Source of the DNA: a virus
Direction: 5' to 3' (one strand)
DNA: 24,717 bases
IMG/VR virus record: IMGVR_UViG_3300044811_000008
Span: 1-24,717 of that record
A model generated the notes under the pieces. It ran no database searches. It worked only from the letters and a program-made list of their open reading frames with translations, and had not been told where the DNA came from. The position numbers and the translations under genes were made by a program. Of this stretch, positions 5,667-14,857 are shown piece by piece (position 1 is the first letter of the stretch; each line of letters begins with the position of its first letter).

Positions 5667-8600
5667 CAGCCGCCCCACCCGCTACTCGAAGACTTTGCCG
5701 ACGTGGCCGGACTGCCCCACCCGCTCGATGACGAACTAGATGAACCGCCCCACACGCTGCGGACAGCTTTCTTCTTGCCCGTGGTGTAGAGCGGGACCTT
5801 GTCGCCGCGCTGCCCCGACAGCTTGGTGATCGTCGCCTTAATGTCCTTCTGCTCCAATGCCAGCCGCCGATACTCAGCGGTCGCATTCGCGGCCTTGACG
5901 CCCTGCTGATTCAAAGCGCCCATCTGTGCGGTGACCTGATTGAGCTTCGGATACAGCGCCTCGATCATCGCGCCCGCCGGATCAAGCGGCTGCGCCTTCA
6001 CGCCAGTCAGGCCACCGATGATCTTCGCGACCTCGCCCTGCCCGCGACGGTTCGTGCCCGACGTCGTGAGCTGCTGAAGCAAGTTCGGCAACCCCGGAAT
6101 CGCCTTGGCGAAGTAGTCGCTCTTGCCGTTCCAGCCCCACACCTTGCGGCCGGTCTTCTTGTCGAAGTAGTCAGGGGTGATGCCCAACTTCTTGGCTAGG
6201 CCGCGATCGTTCTTGTAGATCGCGCTCACCCAATCTGGTGCAGCAACCAGTGGCCGCTGCTGGTTTTGGATGTCTGACCGGAAGAAGAAGCTGCGATTGG
6301 CGTACAGCTCGGCGGGGTCCTTGATGATCGGGCTGAGCATCCCGGCCGCGAACTGCGACAACTCGCTGAGGTACGCGCCGGCGTCCGCCTTGGTCGGGAT
6401 CTCGTTGAGCAACGTCAGCGGCAGCGAGTCCGACAGCACCGTCTTGACGCCGCCAAGCTTCAGGATGAACGGCGCCTGCCGGGCCTCATAGCCCTTGAGG
6501 TTGTTCTGGTCCTGCTGGAGGTTCAGGCCGGTCGCGAGCGATGCTTCCTCACGGGCCTTCTCGATGTTCGCGAACTTGCCCGGCTTGGTCACCAGCGCCT
6601 TGGCGTGGATCGGCAGCGCCCGTGCGGAGAACGTGTAGAACGGCGCGACCCTGCGCATCGTGGTCCGCTCGAGCTTCGTCAGGTCGCCATAGTCGATGTG
6701 GGTGTTCAGCGACAGGTCGGCCGCCTCGCTGGGCTTCAGGCCGCTGTCGAGACCGTGCTTGTACGTCGCGAGGCGCATCAGGTCTTCCCGGTTTTGCATC
6801 CACCGGTTCACACGATGGCCGGCCGCGGTGGCCTTGCCGCCGATCCTGGTGGTGCGGCCCATGCCCTTGCCCTGCTCGCGGAGCTCGCGGCCGATGTAGC
6901 CGGAGCGGATGACGCCCTGCTTCTGTGCCTCGGCCAGGAAGTCGTCGACGTTGCGCGGCTTGCCGGCGACCTTGATCGTCGCGTCGGTGAGGGCGACGGG
7001 CCTGAGCGTCTTTGATTCCGTGACCTCAACCTTGTTGAGCCGCCGGACGGCGCGGCCGGCTTGGGCGACGTTGACGGGCATCCGGTGGCCCGGCTGGGCG
7101 AGGTAGCCCATCTGGGCATCGCCGACGAGGTTGCGGGCATGAAACCCCGGGGTCATCGTGGCGATGCGCTTGAACGCGGCCTGGCTGCGATCAAACGCCA
7201 TCCCCGTCGCGGTGCGATCGGTCTGCGGAGCGATGTTCGCGAACTCCCGCTCGACCGTCCGCTTGTCCAAGATCACGTAGCGGCCCGCACCCGTTGACTT
7301 CGGGATCGCACTCCCATCCAGCTGGGTCAACTCACGCTGGCCGCCCACGTCGTGGTAGTGGAAGATTGCCTCTCCATCCTTCAAGGCCACATCGCCATTG
7401 CGGTCAGCGATCACCGGCCGCCCGATATCAGCGAGGCGCTTGGCGAGGTTCTTCGCAGCGACGGCCTTCGCGGTGCCCGCCATGTATTCGCCGTGAACCA
7501 GCGGAAGGTTCGTCGAGAATGCCGACTCCCCGCCAGCAAGCCGCTCAGGATTCTGGACACCGATCGGCCGCAGATCCGTTCGGGACTTCGACGACGACAA
7601 CCGGACCTTTCTGACCCCCTTCGTCTGCGGGGTGATCCCCACGTCATGTAGTGCCTGGCCGGGCTTGACCTCATCGGCGAGGGCGTGCGGGAAGTAGTTG
7701 ACGGCAGCCCCCGGACCGGTCGCCTTAGTGATGTCTCCCTCCGTCACGCCTGCGCGGGCTCGCACCCGTTTCGCCTGCCGCAGCGAGTCGCGCACCTGAC
7801 GGGCCGGCTCCTGAAGATGCGCGGGGAGCGCGCCGAGCTTGTTGGTCTCGACCGCGTTGATGACGTTCTCGTACTGGTCCTTCGGGACCAGCTTCTTCAA
7901 AGCGCGGGCGTGACGTTCGGCCTGGGCCATCCCGACACGCGCCTCCGCACGGGCCTGGCGGCCAACCTGGCGGACAGCGGTGTGCTCGGCCTGAGACTCG
8001 CCCGCCCTGGCGAGCTGGGGGCGCACATCTCCTGCGATGTTGCGGACGCCGGCACCAGCCGTCTTGACCTTGTCGGGTGCTTTGGCAGCGACCTTCTTGG
8101 CAACCCGACCAACGGCGGCGGTGCCTGTCGTGACGCCCGGCACCTGGTGGCCAGCCATCTTGATCGTGATGCCATTGCCGGGCTTGGCGCTGGCAGCAGC
8201 CTTTTTGGCTGCCGCCCTCGCGACGGTTTTGACTCCTGCCTCGCTCATACCCGCGCGCTCAGCCTTGCGGGTCACGCTCAGAGCGGCCTTCTCGGCAGCG
8301 GCACGCTCAACACTCGACGCGCCCCCTGTCACATAGGTCGTCGGGTCAAGCCCCACGTCGAGACCGAACCCGACAGCACCGGCGACGCCCTTCGGCACCC
8401 CGGCCTTGGTCAGCACCTTGCCGAACGTGTAGGGCTTGTTGTGCAGCAGCCCCTCCGTGAAACCGTGCGTGCCTGAGGTTGCGAGCCCGGCGATGGCATG
8501 GATCGGACGTGCGGTCTGGTTGAGGATGCTGAGGACGGGGGCGCCCATCCCTGCGCTCTGCGCCCGGAAGTCCTCGGCGCCCTGCTTATCCGGGCTGGCC

Positions 8601-9040
8601 ATGCCGCCCTTCTTCGGGTCAAGCACGACATGACGGTCCGGCAGGATGTCGCGATGATGGATATGCACCACCGAACCGTCCGGCTGCACCCTGAGTTCGT
8701 TGGCGATGTTGAGGATTTGGGCGGCCTTGATCCCCGCCACATCAAACGGCTTGCCGCTCAGGGCGGAGTGAACGGAGTCGCGGGCGTGCTGCACATAGGC
8801 GTGGGCCTGCACATGCCCATACCCCGGGCCCGAGCTCGTCGCGTCCGTCTGCCTAGCCGGGGCGGCAGCAGCGACTTGGCGCTTGTAGACCGCTGTCTTC
8901 TTGAACGTGGTGGCCTGCTTGGTTCCGTAGTCGCCGCCGGAAGACTGAACGTCGGTCACGGGCGCCCGCGTCGGCGTGACTTTCCTGATCGCGATCTTTG
9001 GCTTGGCGATGGGTCCGCCGCCCGACGCGATCTTGGCCAC
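5666..9040 (-). CDS. Large internal virion / DNA-ejection protein (putative)
   Basis: The protein has 1124 residues. The first half is basic and Ala/Lys-rich with long helical stretches (about 200-400, for example ERAAAEKAALSVTRKAERAG). The middle (about 430-750) is better folded, with motifs such as AAVNYFPHAL, PGFHARNLVGDAQMGYLAQP and VNRWMQNREDLMRLATY. The end carries a Ser/Gly/Trp tail in which SSSSGWG occurs twice. Size, helical content and position after the tail genes match proteins that podoviruses eject into the host to carry DNA across the envelope. An enzyme module is not recognised, and a polyvalent protein is possible. The start is GTG 9040, overlapping the preceding TAG (TAGTG); longer readings upstream lie inside the neighbour. 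Confidence 0.65.
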   Translation of the reverse strand: MAKIASGGGPIAKPKIAIRKVTPTRAPVTDVQSSGGDYGTKQATTFKKTAVYKRQVAAAAPARQTDATSSGPGYGHVQAHAYVQHARDSVHSALSGKPFDVAGIKAAQILNIANELRVQPDGSVVHIHHRDILPDRHVVLDPKKGGMASPDKQGAEDFRAQSAGMGAPVLSILNQTARPIHAIAGLATSGTHGFTEGLLHNKPYTFGKVLTKAGVPKGVAGAVGFGLDVGLDPTTYVTGGASSVERAAAEKAALSVTRKAERAGMSEAGVKTVARAAAKKAAASAKPGNGITIKMAGHQVPGVTTGTAAVGRVAKKVAAKAPDKVKTAGAGVRNIAGDVRPQLARAGESQAEHTAVRQVGRQARAEARVGMAQAERHARALKKLVPKDQYENVINAVETNKLGALPAHLQEPARQVRDSLRQAKRVRARAGVTEGDITKATGPGAAVNYFPHALADEVKPGQALHDVGITPQTKGVRKVRLSSSKSRTDLRPIGVQNPERLAGGESAFSTNLPLVHGEYMAGTAKAVAAKNLAKRLADIGRPVIADRNGDVALKDGEAIFHYHDVGGQRELTQLDGSAIPKSTGAGRYVILDKRTVEREFANIAPQTDRTATGMAFDRSQAAFKRIATMTPGFHARNLVGDAQMGYLAQPGHRMPVNVAQAGRAVRRLNKVEVTESKTLRPVALTDATIKVAGKPRNVDDFLAEAQKQGVIRSGYIGRELREQGKGMGRTTRIGGKATAAGHRVNRWMQNREDLMRLATYKHGLDSGLKPSEAADLSLNTHIDYGDLTKLERTTMRRVAPFYTFSARALPIHAKALVTKPGKFANIEKAREEASLATGLNLQQDQNNLKGYEARQAPFILKLGGVKTVLSDSLPLTLLNEIPTKADAGAYLSELSQFAAGMLSPIIKDPAELYANRSFFFRSDIQNQQRPLVAAPDWVSAIYKNDRGLAKKLGITPDYFDKKTGRKVWGWNGKSDYFAKAIPGLPNLLQQLTTSGTNRRGQGEVAKIIGGLTGVKAQPLDPAGAMIEALYPKLNQVTAQMGALNQQGVKAANATAEYRRLALEQKDIKATITKLSGQRGDKVPLYTTGKKKAVRSVWGGSSSSSSSGWGSPATSAKSSSSGWGG

Positions 9041-10329
9041 TACGCGGGCCCTCCGGGACGGCCACCGCTCGGCATCGTTGCCGGGGTGAGGACCTGGAAG
9101 TTGCCGTTGACGTGAACGCCGAGGGCGTGCGCGTTCTTGACGCCCCACGGTCCGAGGCCCTTACCGCCGTTCGATGCCAACGACCGCGCGACGTTGATGA
9201 CTCTGGGGTCGATCGCTTTCTTCAGCGGGTTCTTGCCCGTCGTGAGCATCTGGTTGATCTGGTCGAGCGTGAGCGGCTTGCCGTTGACGACGGGCGGCTT
9301 TTGGAAGTAGCCGGCGACGGTGTTGATCTGTGAGAGGTAGTCCTGCTCCTTCGACCGGGTCAACGATCCCGGGCCGCTCGCTGGCTGCCCGGCCGCTCCC
9401 GGCTTGACAGCCTTCGGCGGACCGGTCGGCGGGAAGTAGCCATGCTTGTTGTAATAGGCCAGCTTTGCCTGGTCGGTCGGGCTGGACGTGCCAGGCAGGT
9501 ACCCGTACTTCTGAACGAACTTCGTCTCGACTTGGGTCTTCGCCGTCGTCGCTTTCGTCTGCCCGGTCTGAGCGATCGTCTTCTGCGTTGTCGCCGCTGT
9601 AGACCCGATCTGCTGGGAAGTCAACGCGTTCTCCAACGCCGTCTTCGCCGCATTGCTCAGCTCGGTGTCGCGGTAGGTCTGCTTGAACGACCCCTTGTCC
9701 AGCAGCAGTTGCCTGAGTGCGGACTGCGTGACGCCCTGAGCCTCGAGGCCCTGCTGGCTGGCCGTGACCTTGCGGTTCCCCAGGGCGGCGTTCTCGTTGG
9801 CGCCCTGCGAGGCGAGCATCGCACCGAACGCGCCGGTGACGTCGTTGCGAGTGTTCGCGGCGTTGTGCGCCTGACCGGCTAGGGCCGGGTCGACGGTCGC
9901 TCCGCGCTGGGCGGCGCTGGCGGCCATGTCTGACTGCTGGCCAGCCCATTGCTGCTGCGCGGCGTTATTCAACCCTTGCTGGAGCCCTGTGACCGTCTGG
10001 TTGGCCCCCGCGTAGTTGGCCTGCTGCTGGGTCTGCGCCGCGGCAATGGCCTGCTGGTACTGGCTGAACCAGTCGTTGGTGCGGGCGGGCTGCGCCTGAA
10101 GGTTGCGCTGCGCGTCGCCGTACTTCAGGTTCGCCGCGGCGTTCGTGTCGGACGCGAGCTGTCCGGCGGTCAGGCCGGGCGCGACAAGCTGGGCGGCAGC
10201 AACAGCCGCACGAGCCTGCTTCGGCGTCGCTTTGTTCGGTGACGCCTTCGGAGCGAGCGCCTTCTGAATCAGCGCCTTGGTATGCGTCGAAAGCTGGGCC
10301 TTCTGGCCGGTGACAACAGGTTGAGCCAT
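9040..10329 (-). CDS. Ala/Gln-rich internal virion protein (putative)
   Basis: The protein has 429 residues, very rich in Ala, Gln, Asn and Thr. A Lys/Ala/Pro-rich start (1-45) leads to helical Ala/Gln stretches (about 75-280, including QYQQAIAAAQTQQQANYAGA), then a section with YGYLPGTSSPTDQAKLAYYN and a second KHGYFPPTGPP, which look like related short repeats (KYGYLPGTSSP and KHGYFPPTGPP), and a C-terminal GPWGVKNAHALGVHVNGNFQ segment. No enzyme motif is seen. Its place between two similar proteins suggests an ejected or tail-internal component. The start is ATG 10329 with AGGGGG 5 bases upstream. Confidence 0.6.
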   Translation of the reverse strand: MAQPVVTGQKAQLSTHTKALIQKALAPKASPNKATPKQARAAVAAAQLVAPGLTAGQLASDTNAAANLKYGDAQRNLQAQPARTNDWFSQYQQAIAAAQTQQQANYAGANQTVTGLQQGLNNAAQQQWAGQQSDMAASAAQRGATVDPALAGQAHNAANTRNDVTGAFGAMLASQGANENAALGNRKVTASQQGLEAQGVTQSALRQLLLDKGSFKQTYRDTELSNAAKTALENALTSQQIGSTAATTQKTIAQTGQTKATTAKTQVETKFVQKYGYLPGTSSPTDQAKLAYYNKHGYFPPTGPPKAVKPGAAGQPASGPGSLTRSKEQDYLSQINTVAGYFQKPPVVNGKPLTLDQINQMLTTGKNPLKKAIDPRVINVARSLASNGGKGLGPWGVKNAHALGVHVNGNFQVLTPATMPSGGRPGGPA

Positions 10330-10331
10330 CG

Positions 10332-11087
10332 TTACCCCCTCGGGACCGTTATGCCGGCCTTGTTGCCCTTGACGAACGCCTTCGCGCCCTTGATGACGTT
10401 GCCCTTGGAGTCAACGAAGATGAACGCGCCGGTCTTCGGATCAACGCCCGAGACCTTGATGCCGGAAGCCGCTTCCTGAGCGTACGGAATGTTCTTGTAC
10501 GTCACTGGTGTTGCGGGGGTTTGGGCGGCCGCAGCGATCGCGTTGCCCTGCGCGTCAAGACGCTGCTGGCCGGCGGTCTGGTTAGCGGAAAGGTAGCTCT
10601 GAAGCAGGCCGCTTATGTCACTGCCAAACCCACTCAGCAAACTGTTCTGGCCCTGCTGAAAGTTCGAGGTGTCCGTGTTCTGCGCGTTCTGAAAAGCGCC
10701 CGAGTACAGCTGGCCTTGGGCGGCGAGCCGGTTGCTGTCGCCCCTCGAGGACTGCGTGTACGCCTGCTTCAAAAGGGCGGCGCGGCTGAAGGGGTTTGAG
10801 GTGTCGTCGATCTTGAGGTCGGAGATGCCGCTGATCGGATCGCCCGAGTAGCTGATGCCGTACTGCTTGCCGAGATCGACGCCCCGATTGATGATCGATG
10901 CCTTCGTGTCACCGAGCCCCTGGTTGATCCCGCTGACGATGTTCTCGTAGGGCGCCGTATCCCACGAGGTGTCAGGGCCCGGCGCCGTGTACGGCGAGAC
11001 CGGCGCGGACGGCTTTGGTGCCTTCGGTTTCGCGACCTTGACAGTCCTTGCGCCCCACGTTCCGGCGCCATAACTTGGAATAGCCAT
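10332..11087 (-). CDS. Gln/Ser-rich virion protein (putative internal protein)
   Basis: The protein has 251 residues. A Pro/Lys/Ala-rich N-terminus is followed by a Ser/Gln/Asn-rich helical middle (SSRGDSNRLAAQGQLYSGAF, QNTDTSNFQQGQNSLLSGFG, LSANQTAGQQRLDAQGNAIA) and a small beta-like end (GAFIFVDSKGNVIKGAKAFV). Composition and place match the two proteins that follow it, so the three may act together during DNA ejection. No family is recognised. AGGAGG lies 4 bases before ATG 11087, which is preferred over the GTG one codon upstream. Confidence 0.6.
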   Translation of the reverse strand: MAIPSYGAGTWGARTVKVAKPKAPKPSAPVSPYTAPGPDTSWDTAPYENIVSGINQGLGDTKASIINRGVDLGKQYGISYSGDPISGISDLKIDDTSNPFSRAALLKQAYTQSSRGDSNRLAAQGQLYSGAFQNAQNTDTSNFQQGQNSLLSGFGSDISGLLQSYLSANQTAGQQRLDAQGNAIAAAAQTPATPVTYKNIPYAQEAASGIKVSGVDPKTGAFIFVDSKGNVIKGAKAFVKGNKAGITVPRG

Positions 11088-11095
11088 CACGCCTC

Positions 11096-11578
11096 CTATG
11101 CCTCGGCCCGGAAGTGAATGTTGCTCAGTTGGATCTCGGTGTTCGTGACACCGCCGTCGCTCTGGACATAAACGTCACCGTTGGCCTGAACCCTTCCGTA
11201 CCCGAAGGCCGATGCAGACCCAGTCCACCCACGAACCGCGAACGTCGTGTAGTCGAAGGCCGGCCGATACCCCACGGGCAGAGTGAAAACCACTAGCCCG
11301 AGCGTGCCGTTCTTGATCTCACCCTGAATATGCACCATGCCGAGTGGGTCCTTGAAAAACCGTGTCGGCCAGCGCCCGGCCGCGCCGGTGTTCACCCACG
11401 AGTTCTGAAACGCCGGGGCACCCGCAGCACCAACAACAACCCATGGCGAGTAGCCGACCTGCGCGCCGACAGCAATCGCGAGCGCATCGAAATTCTGCTG
11501 GATGCGCGACTCCAAACTGTCCGGCTCGACCGTTCCCGGCAGGTACGGGAACGGCAGCGGCAGGGCCGAGCCGGTCAC
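11096..11578 (-). CDS. Tail fibre / appendage-like protein
   Basis: The protein has 160 residues. A helical start containing SLESRIQQNFDALAIAVG resembles the trimerising stem used at the start of many phage appendage proteins. The rest is beta-rich, with FFKDPLGMVHIQGEIKNGT, VFTLPVGYRPAFDYTTFA and RVQANGDVYVQSDGG, a pattern common in short receptor-binding heads. It lies straight after the nozzle-like protein, whose stop overlaps its GTG start (GTGA), and before the internal proteins. A short tail spike or fibre tip is the best guess; no catalytic motif is seen. Confidence 0.65.
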   Translation of the reverse strand: MTGSALPLPFPYLPGTVEPDSLESRIQQNFDALAIAVGAQVGYSPWVVVGAAGAPAFQNSWVNTGAAGRWPTRFFKDPLGMVHIQGEIKNGTLGLVVFTLPVGYRPAFDYTTFAVRGWTGSASAFGYGRVQANGDVYVQSDGGVTNTEIQLSNIHFRAEA

Positions 11579-13620
11579 GGAGCACCCTCACTGAGCCCCG
11601 CCTCCATGTAGCCATGCAAAGCCAGCGTCACCTTCTCAACACTCCACGGGGCCGTCCCCGAGATCTGCCAACTGAACGCCCTGGCTTTCACCGCCGTCCT
11701 GTCGCGGGCTTGCGCGACCTGCGGCGCGCTCCCCAACGTCAACGTCCGCCCGGTGGGGAGGCTTGCGGGCTGAACCCACCCGCCCGACAGCGTGTAGCTG
11801 ACCACGCCTGATCCGTCGACCATGCTCTCCCGGACGATCTTCTCGACGCCGTGAATACCACTGCGGAGGTTGCGGCCACGCCAGTCAAACGGAATGAAGC
11901 TCGACCGGTACCGGGCCGTGATCGCGGTCCCCGCATCGGTCGTGTAGGCGTTGGGGGCCCACTGGCCGATGTCGTTGGTGCCCGTCGCGTAGGTGAACAG
12001 CAGTGTTGCGGGCTGCGACAACGTGGCGGCCATCGCGCCCATCGGGATGTCCCACAGCAACCACTGGTTGCCGCGCGGATCGAAGACGAGGGTGTGGTCG
12101 TTCGTGGCCGATGAGCCGAGCGCCAGCCCGATGTAGAGCCGGCCGCTGAACCAGGCCATCGAAGCCTGCGCAAACGCCGACGGATTGACCGTACCACCCT
12201 GAAAGTACGGTGAGACACCACCAACGAACAGGGCGTCGACCGGGTCGCTGACCCGCACGGGCGGCCCGCCGTTGGTGAAGTAGATGCCGCGACGGTCAAG
12301 GAAGTACACGCCATCCGGCGCCACAGCCGTAGCGAGCGGAGCAGCAAGGCCGGCCCCGGTGACCTGCCGGTAGTTGAAGACGGGCAGCCCGGTCGAGTCT
12401 GAGCCGTTGCCATAGAAGACAAAGAACTTCGAGCTCTTGAACACGAACGTCAGGTTGCGCCAGCTCGCGATGCCCTGAATGTCCTCGTTGTCGCCCGGGG
12501 TGAGGTAGGCGTACTGGTTGGCGTTGGCGGCCAGGCCGCCAGATGTCCCGTTCCAGACCTCGGGAAAGCCGGGATCGGAGAACACGACAAGGGAGGTGGA
12601 TGCTGTCGCGCCTGAGCCCGTCGGGATCGTTGCGATGTTCGCTGCGACCAGCCGGTTGTCCGGTGTCTGGAGCCCCACGAATTTCGCTTTGGGCATTCCG
12701 GAGGGTTGGCTGAACGTCGTGCCGACCAGCTTGCGGATCGTTGCGCCGCTGTTCGCGATGTAGGTCGCGTTGACGGTCGGTGATCCGAACGCCGCATAGT
12801 CCGACTGCGTGTCGCTCGCGGTCGCCAACGTCGCGGCGACGGTCCCGTCCGCGGCGATCGCATCGAGCCGTGAGCCCGAGGCGCCCGCAACAAGCGTATT
12901 CCCGGCCGGCGTGTAATAGACAGTGACCTGAATCGAGTCGACGTTGGCTACCACCGTCCCGGCGCCGATGCCTGTAAGCGCCGCGAACTCAACGCCGAAG
13001 GTCGCACCATTGATGTCTGCCGGTGTCCAAGTCGCACCCCACAGATCGCTCGCCGCACCATAGGCAGGGTCCGATGTTCCGATCGGCCAATTCGCCCTCG
13101 ACGACCCCTCGTTACCGGTCAACACGCCCGCCTTCAGAAGACGGACCGAGGAATCAAACACCAACGAATTGGCCGTGTTCCGACGGACGGTCACGGCAAT
13201 GCCGTTGATCGTGGCCGAGGTGGGGATCGCAAACCCGAAACTAGTCGCCTTCAGGTAATGCGAAACAGCGTTTGTAAGTGTCGCGGTGGCATAGTTGCCG
13301 TCGTTCGCTGTGATGTTGCCCGGGTTGGCCCACGCCACCGTGCCGATAGCGGCGTCGTCCGCGCCAGTCCCAGCGAAGTGCGTCACCGAAGAGACGGACG
13401 TCGGTCCGGCCAACGGAAAGATCGAGTCATACCGAGTCGCGCCCGCCGCAGCCGTCACCTTCAGATACCCGTCACGCGACCGCACACGACCAGGACGATC
13501 CAGGTCGACGTTTAGCGCGTCAAGCGCGCCACCGGTTGCGTCAGCTGCACTGCTGAGGTCCAAACCACCGAAGTCGTCGAACGCCACGTTAAATAACGGA
13601 GAAATCAGGCATCCCTCCAC
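11575..13620 (-). CDS. Tail nozzle / stopper-like structural protein
   Basis: The protein has 670-681 residues. The start holds FDDFGGLDLSSAADATGGA and DRPGRVRSRDGY, features of podovirus tail nozzle proteins (T7 gp12-like or P22 gp10-like group). Most of the rest is beta-rich with many Gly, Thr and Asn, consistent with a beta-propeller: SWRNLTFVFKSSKFFVFYGN, DGVYFLDRRGIYFTNGG, DHTLVFDPRGNQWLLWDIP. It would extend the tail below the adaptor. The start is uncertain: GTG 13620 overlaps the HNH gene by 16 bases and lacks a ribosome-binding site, while GTG 13587 also lacks one. The reading between them contains a rare TTA codon. Confidence 0.75.
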   Translation of the reverse strand: MEGCLISPLFNVAFDDFGGLDLSSAADATGGALDALNVDLDRPGRVRSRDGYLKVTAAAGATRYDSIFPLAGPTSVSSVTHFAGTGADDAAIGTVAWANPGNITANDGNYATATLTNAVSHYLKATSFGFAIPTSATINGIAVTVRRNTANSLVFDSSVRLLKAGVLTGNEGSSRANWPIGTSDPAYGAASDLWGATWTPADINGATFGVEFAALTGIGAGTVVANVDSIQVTVYYTPAGNTLVAGASGSRLDAIAADGTVAATLATASDTQSDYAAFGSPTVNATYIANSGATIRKLVGTTFSQPSGMPKAKFVGLQTPDNRLVAANIATIPTGSGATASTSLVVFSDPGFPEVWNGTSGGLAANANQYAYLTPGDNEDIQGIASWRNLTFVFKSSKFFVFYGNGSDSTGLPVFNYRQVTGAGLAAPLATAVAPDGVYFLDRRGIYFTNGGPPVRVSDPVDALFVGGVSPYFQGGTVNPSAFAQASMAWFSGRLYIGLALGSSATNDHTLVFDPRGNQWLLWDIPMGAMAATLSQPATLLFTYATGTNDIGQWAPNAYTTDAGTAITARYRSSFIPFDWRGRNLRSGIHGVEKIVRESMVDGSGVVSYTLSGGWVQPASLPTGRTLTLGSAPQVAQARDRTAVKARAFSWQISGTAPWSVEKVTLALHGYMEAGLSEGAP

Positions 13621-14141
13621 GATTTACCATTGCGGATGGCATAGATGCACTCGCGGGTCACGCCATACCGTTCGCTCAACACCTTGGCATCGTCGTCGCC
13701 GTGCTTGATGAGACGAGCGTCCTCAAGTGTGAGGACCGTGTTCTTGCCACGGCGAATGTTCTCGGTCTGCGTGACCGCTTCCAAGTGGTCCGGGTTGACG
13801 CAGAGGCGGTTGCGGCACAGATGGTCGACCTGAAGTCCGGCCGGCGGCTCGCCATACGCCTGGACGTAGTACCAACGATGGATACCCCACATCTTGCCTG
13901 CGCGGCCAGCCATCCCATAGCCGCCTGAGGTCGCTCGCTGCCACACCCAACACGGCGTTTCGTAGCCGCAGTCCCGTGCGATGTACTCAGGCGTCAGCTT
14001 GCAGTTGTGGCCTTGAACCCACTTGCGTGGCTCGCCCTTATGAAGTCCACGGCTGCGAGTCGTCCGCTTGTTGACGCTGGTCTTCTCGCCGCATCCGCAG
14101 TGGCAGTAGCCGTACGGAACGGTAGATTCCCGATCGCTCAT
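13605..14141 (-). CDS. HNH endonuclease with C-terminal HTH (HNH_3 type)
   Basis: The protein has 178 residues. The N-terminus holds a GYCHCGCGE zinc-like motif and CWVWQRATSGGYG; the nuclease core is GLQVDHLCRNRLCVNPDHLE with Asp106, His107, Asn116 and His119, followed by TQTENIRRG. A C-terminal helix-turn-helix (about 138-175, TLEDARLIKHGDD and SERYGVTRECIYAIRNGKSW) would give site recognition. This is the layout of phage homing nucleases. It interrupts the usual adaptor-nozzle order and has its own AGGAG 8 bases before ATG 14141 and a hairpin upstream. The frame extends to 14243, but that segment is not needed. Confidence 0.88.
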   Translation of the reverse strand: MSDRESTVPYGYCHCGCGEKTSVNKRTTRSRGLHKGEPRKWVQGHNCKLTPEYIARDCGYETPCWVWQRATSGGYGMAGRAGKMWGIHRWYYVQAYGEPPAGLQVDHLCRNRLCVNPDHLEAVTQTENIRRGKNTVLTLEDARLIKHGDDDAKVLSERYGVTRECIYAIRNGKSWRDA

Positions 14142-14164
14142 GAGGCTTGCTCCTCTTGGGCCAT

Positions 14165-14193
14165 GCCCCCGGCGATTCAGGTCGCGCGGGGGC
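14165..14193 (-). terminator. Hairpin between adaptor and HNH genes
   Basis: GCCCCCG (14165-14171) pairs with CGGGGGC (14187-14193) around a 15-base loop. It lies in the 98-bp gap after the adaptor stop and just before the HNH ribosome-binding site. It could be a weak terminator or could shield the HNH message. No T-tract follows. Confidence 0.4.
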
Positions 14194-14239
14194 GCTTGAT
14201 TTGTCCTCTCATTCTCGCAGGCTGAGGGGACGGTGAGGC

Positions 14240-14857
14240 TCACCAGTCGCCACTAGCCCCAGAGATGAACTGGCGGCCACCGCTGCCCTGCGAAAGGATG
14301 TCCCACTCCCGCATCCGCTCCACCACCATGTCACCAGCCTGCTGCGCAACCTGCGCCTCATCCGGCACATTCGATTCCCGAAACGCCAGCATCGCCGCGT
14401 AATCCACGATCGCCATCCGAAACCGGTCAGGCATCAACGGCACATCCGTCGAAGCAACCATGTCCGGACTCACCCTGGTGTACCGGACCGTCAACGTCAC
14501 GCCCGACACCGGAAAGGCATTCACCGTGTTCCCAGCCGTCACGAAATAGAACGCCGGAACGCTGCCCGTCAACGACAGATCCGCATACCTGTTCGTCACA
14601 TCGCGCCGCGACACGAACTCCAACGGATTGAGATTGGTGACATCGGTCACCGTCTCGATCCGGCCAAGATCCGACACCGTCACCGGGGCCGTCCCCGTAG
14701 TCGAAGCCTGGAGGTACTGCCACGACTCTGCGTCATCCACGATGTGCATCGCCGTGTTCAGGAACGTCGTTGCGCGCGTCAGCCCAGCGCCCGACGACAT
14801 GAAGTCGAAACCTCGCGCGAGGAGCAACGTCTGGAGGTCGCTGAGAGCGAGAGCCAT
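14240..14857 (-). CDS. Head-tail adaptor (P22 gp4-like)
   Basis: The protein has 205 residues. The N-terminus (LSDLQTLLLARGFDFMSSGA, then ATTFLNTAMHIVDDAESWQY) and the C-terminal helices (DRFRMAIVDYAAMLAFRE, VAQQAGDMVVERMREW) fit the phage adaptor family that binds the portal ring and joins it to the tail. Between them is a beta insertion (VTVSDLGRIETVTDVTNLN, VSGVTLTVRYTRVSPDMV). Its position after the capsid genes and before the nozzle supports this. The ATG overlaps the upstream TGA (TGATG). Confidence 0.8.
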   Translation of the reverse strand: MALALSDLQTLLLARGFDFMSSGAGLTRATTFLNTAMHIVDDAESWQYLQASTTGTAPVTVSDLGRIETVTDVTNLNPLEFVSRRDVTNRYADLSLTGSVPAFYFVTAGNTVNAFPVSGVTLTVRYTRVSPDMVASTDVPLMPDRFRMAIVDYAAMLAFRESNVPDEAQVAQQAGDMVVERMREWDILSQGSGGRQFISGASGDW

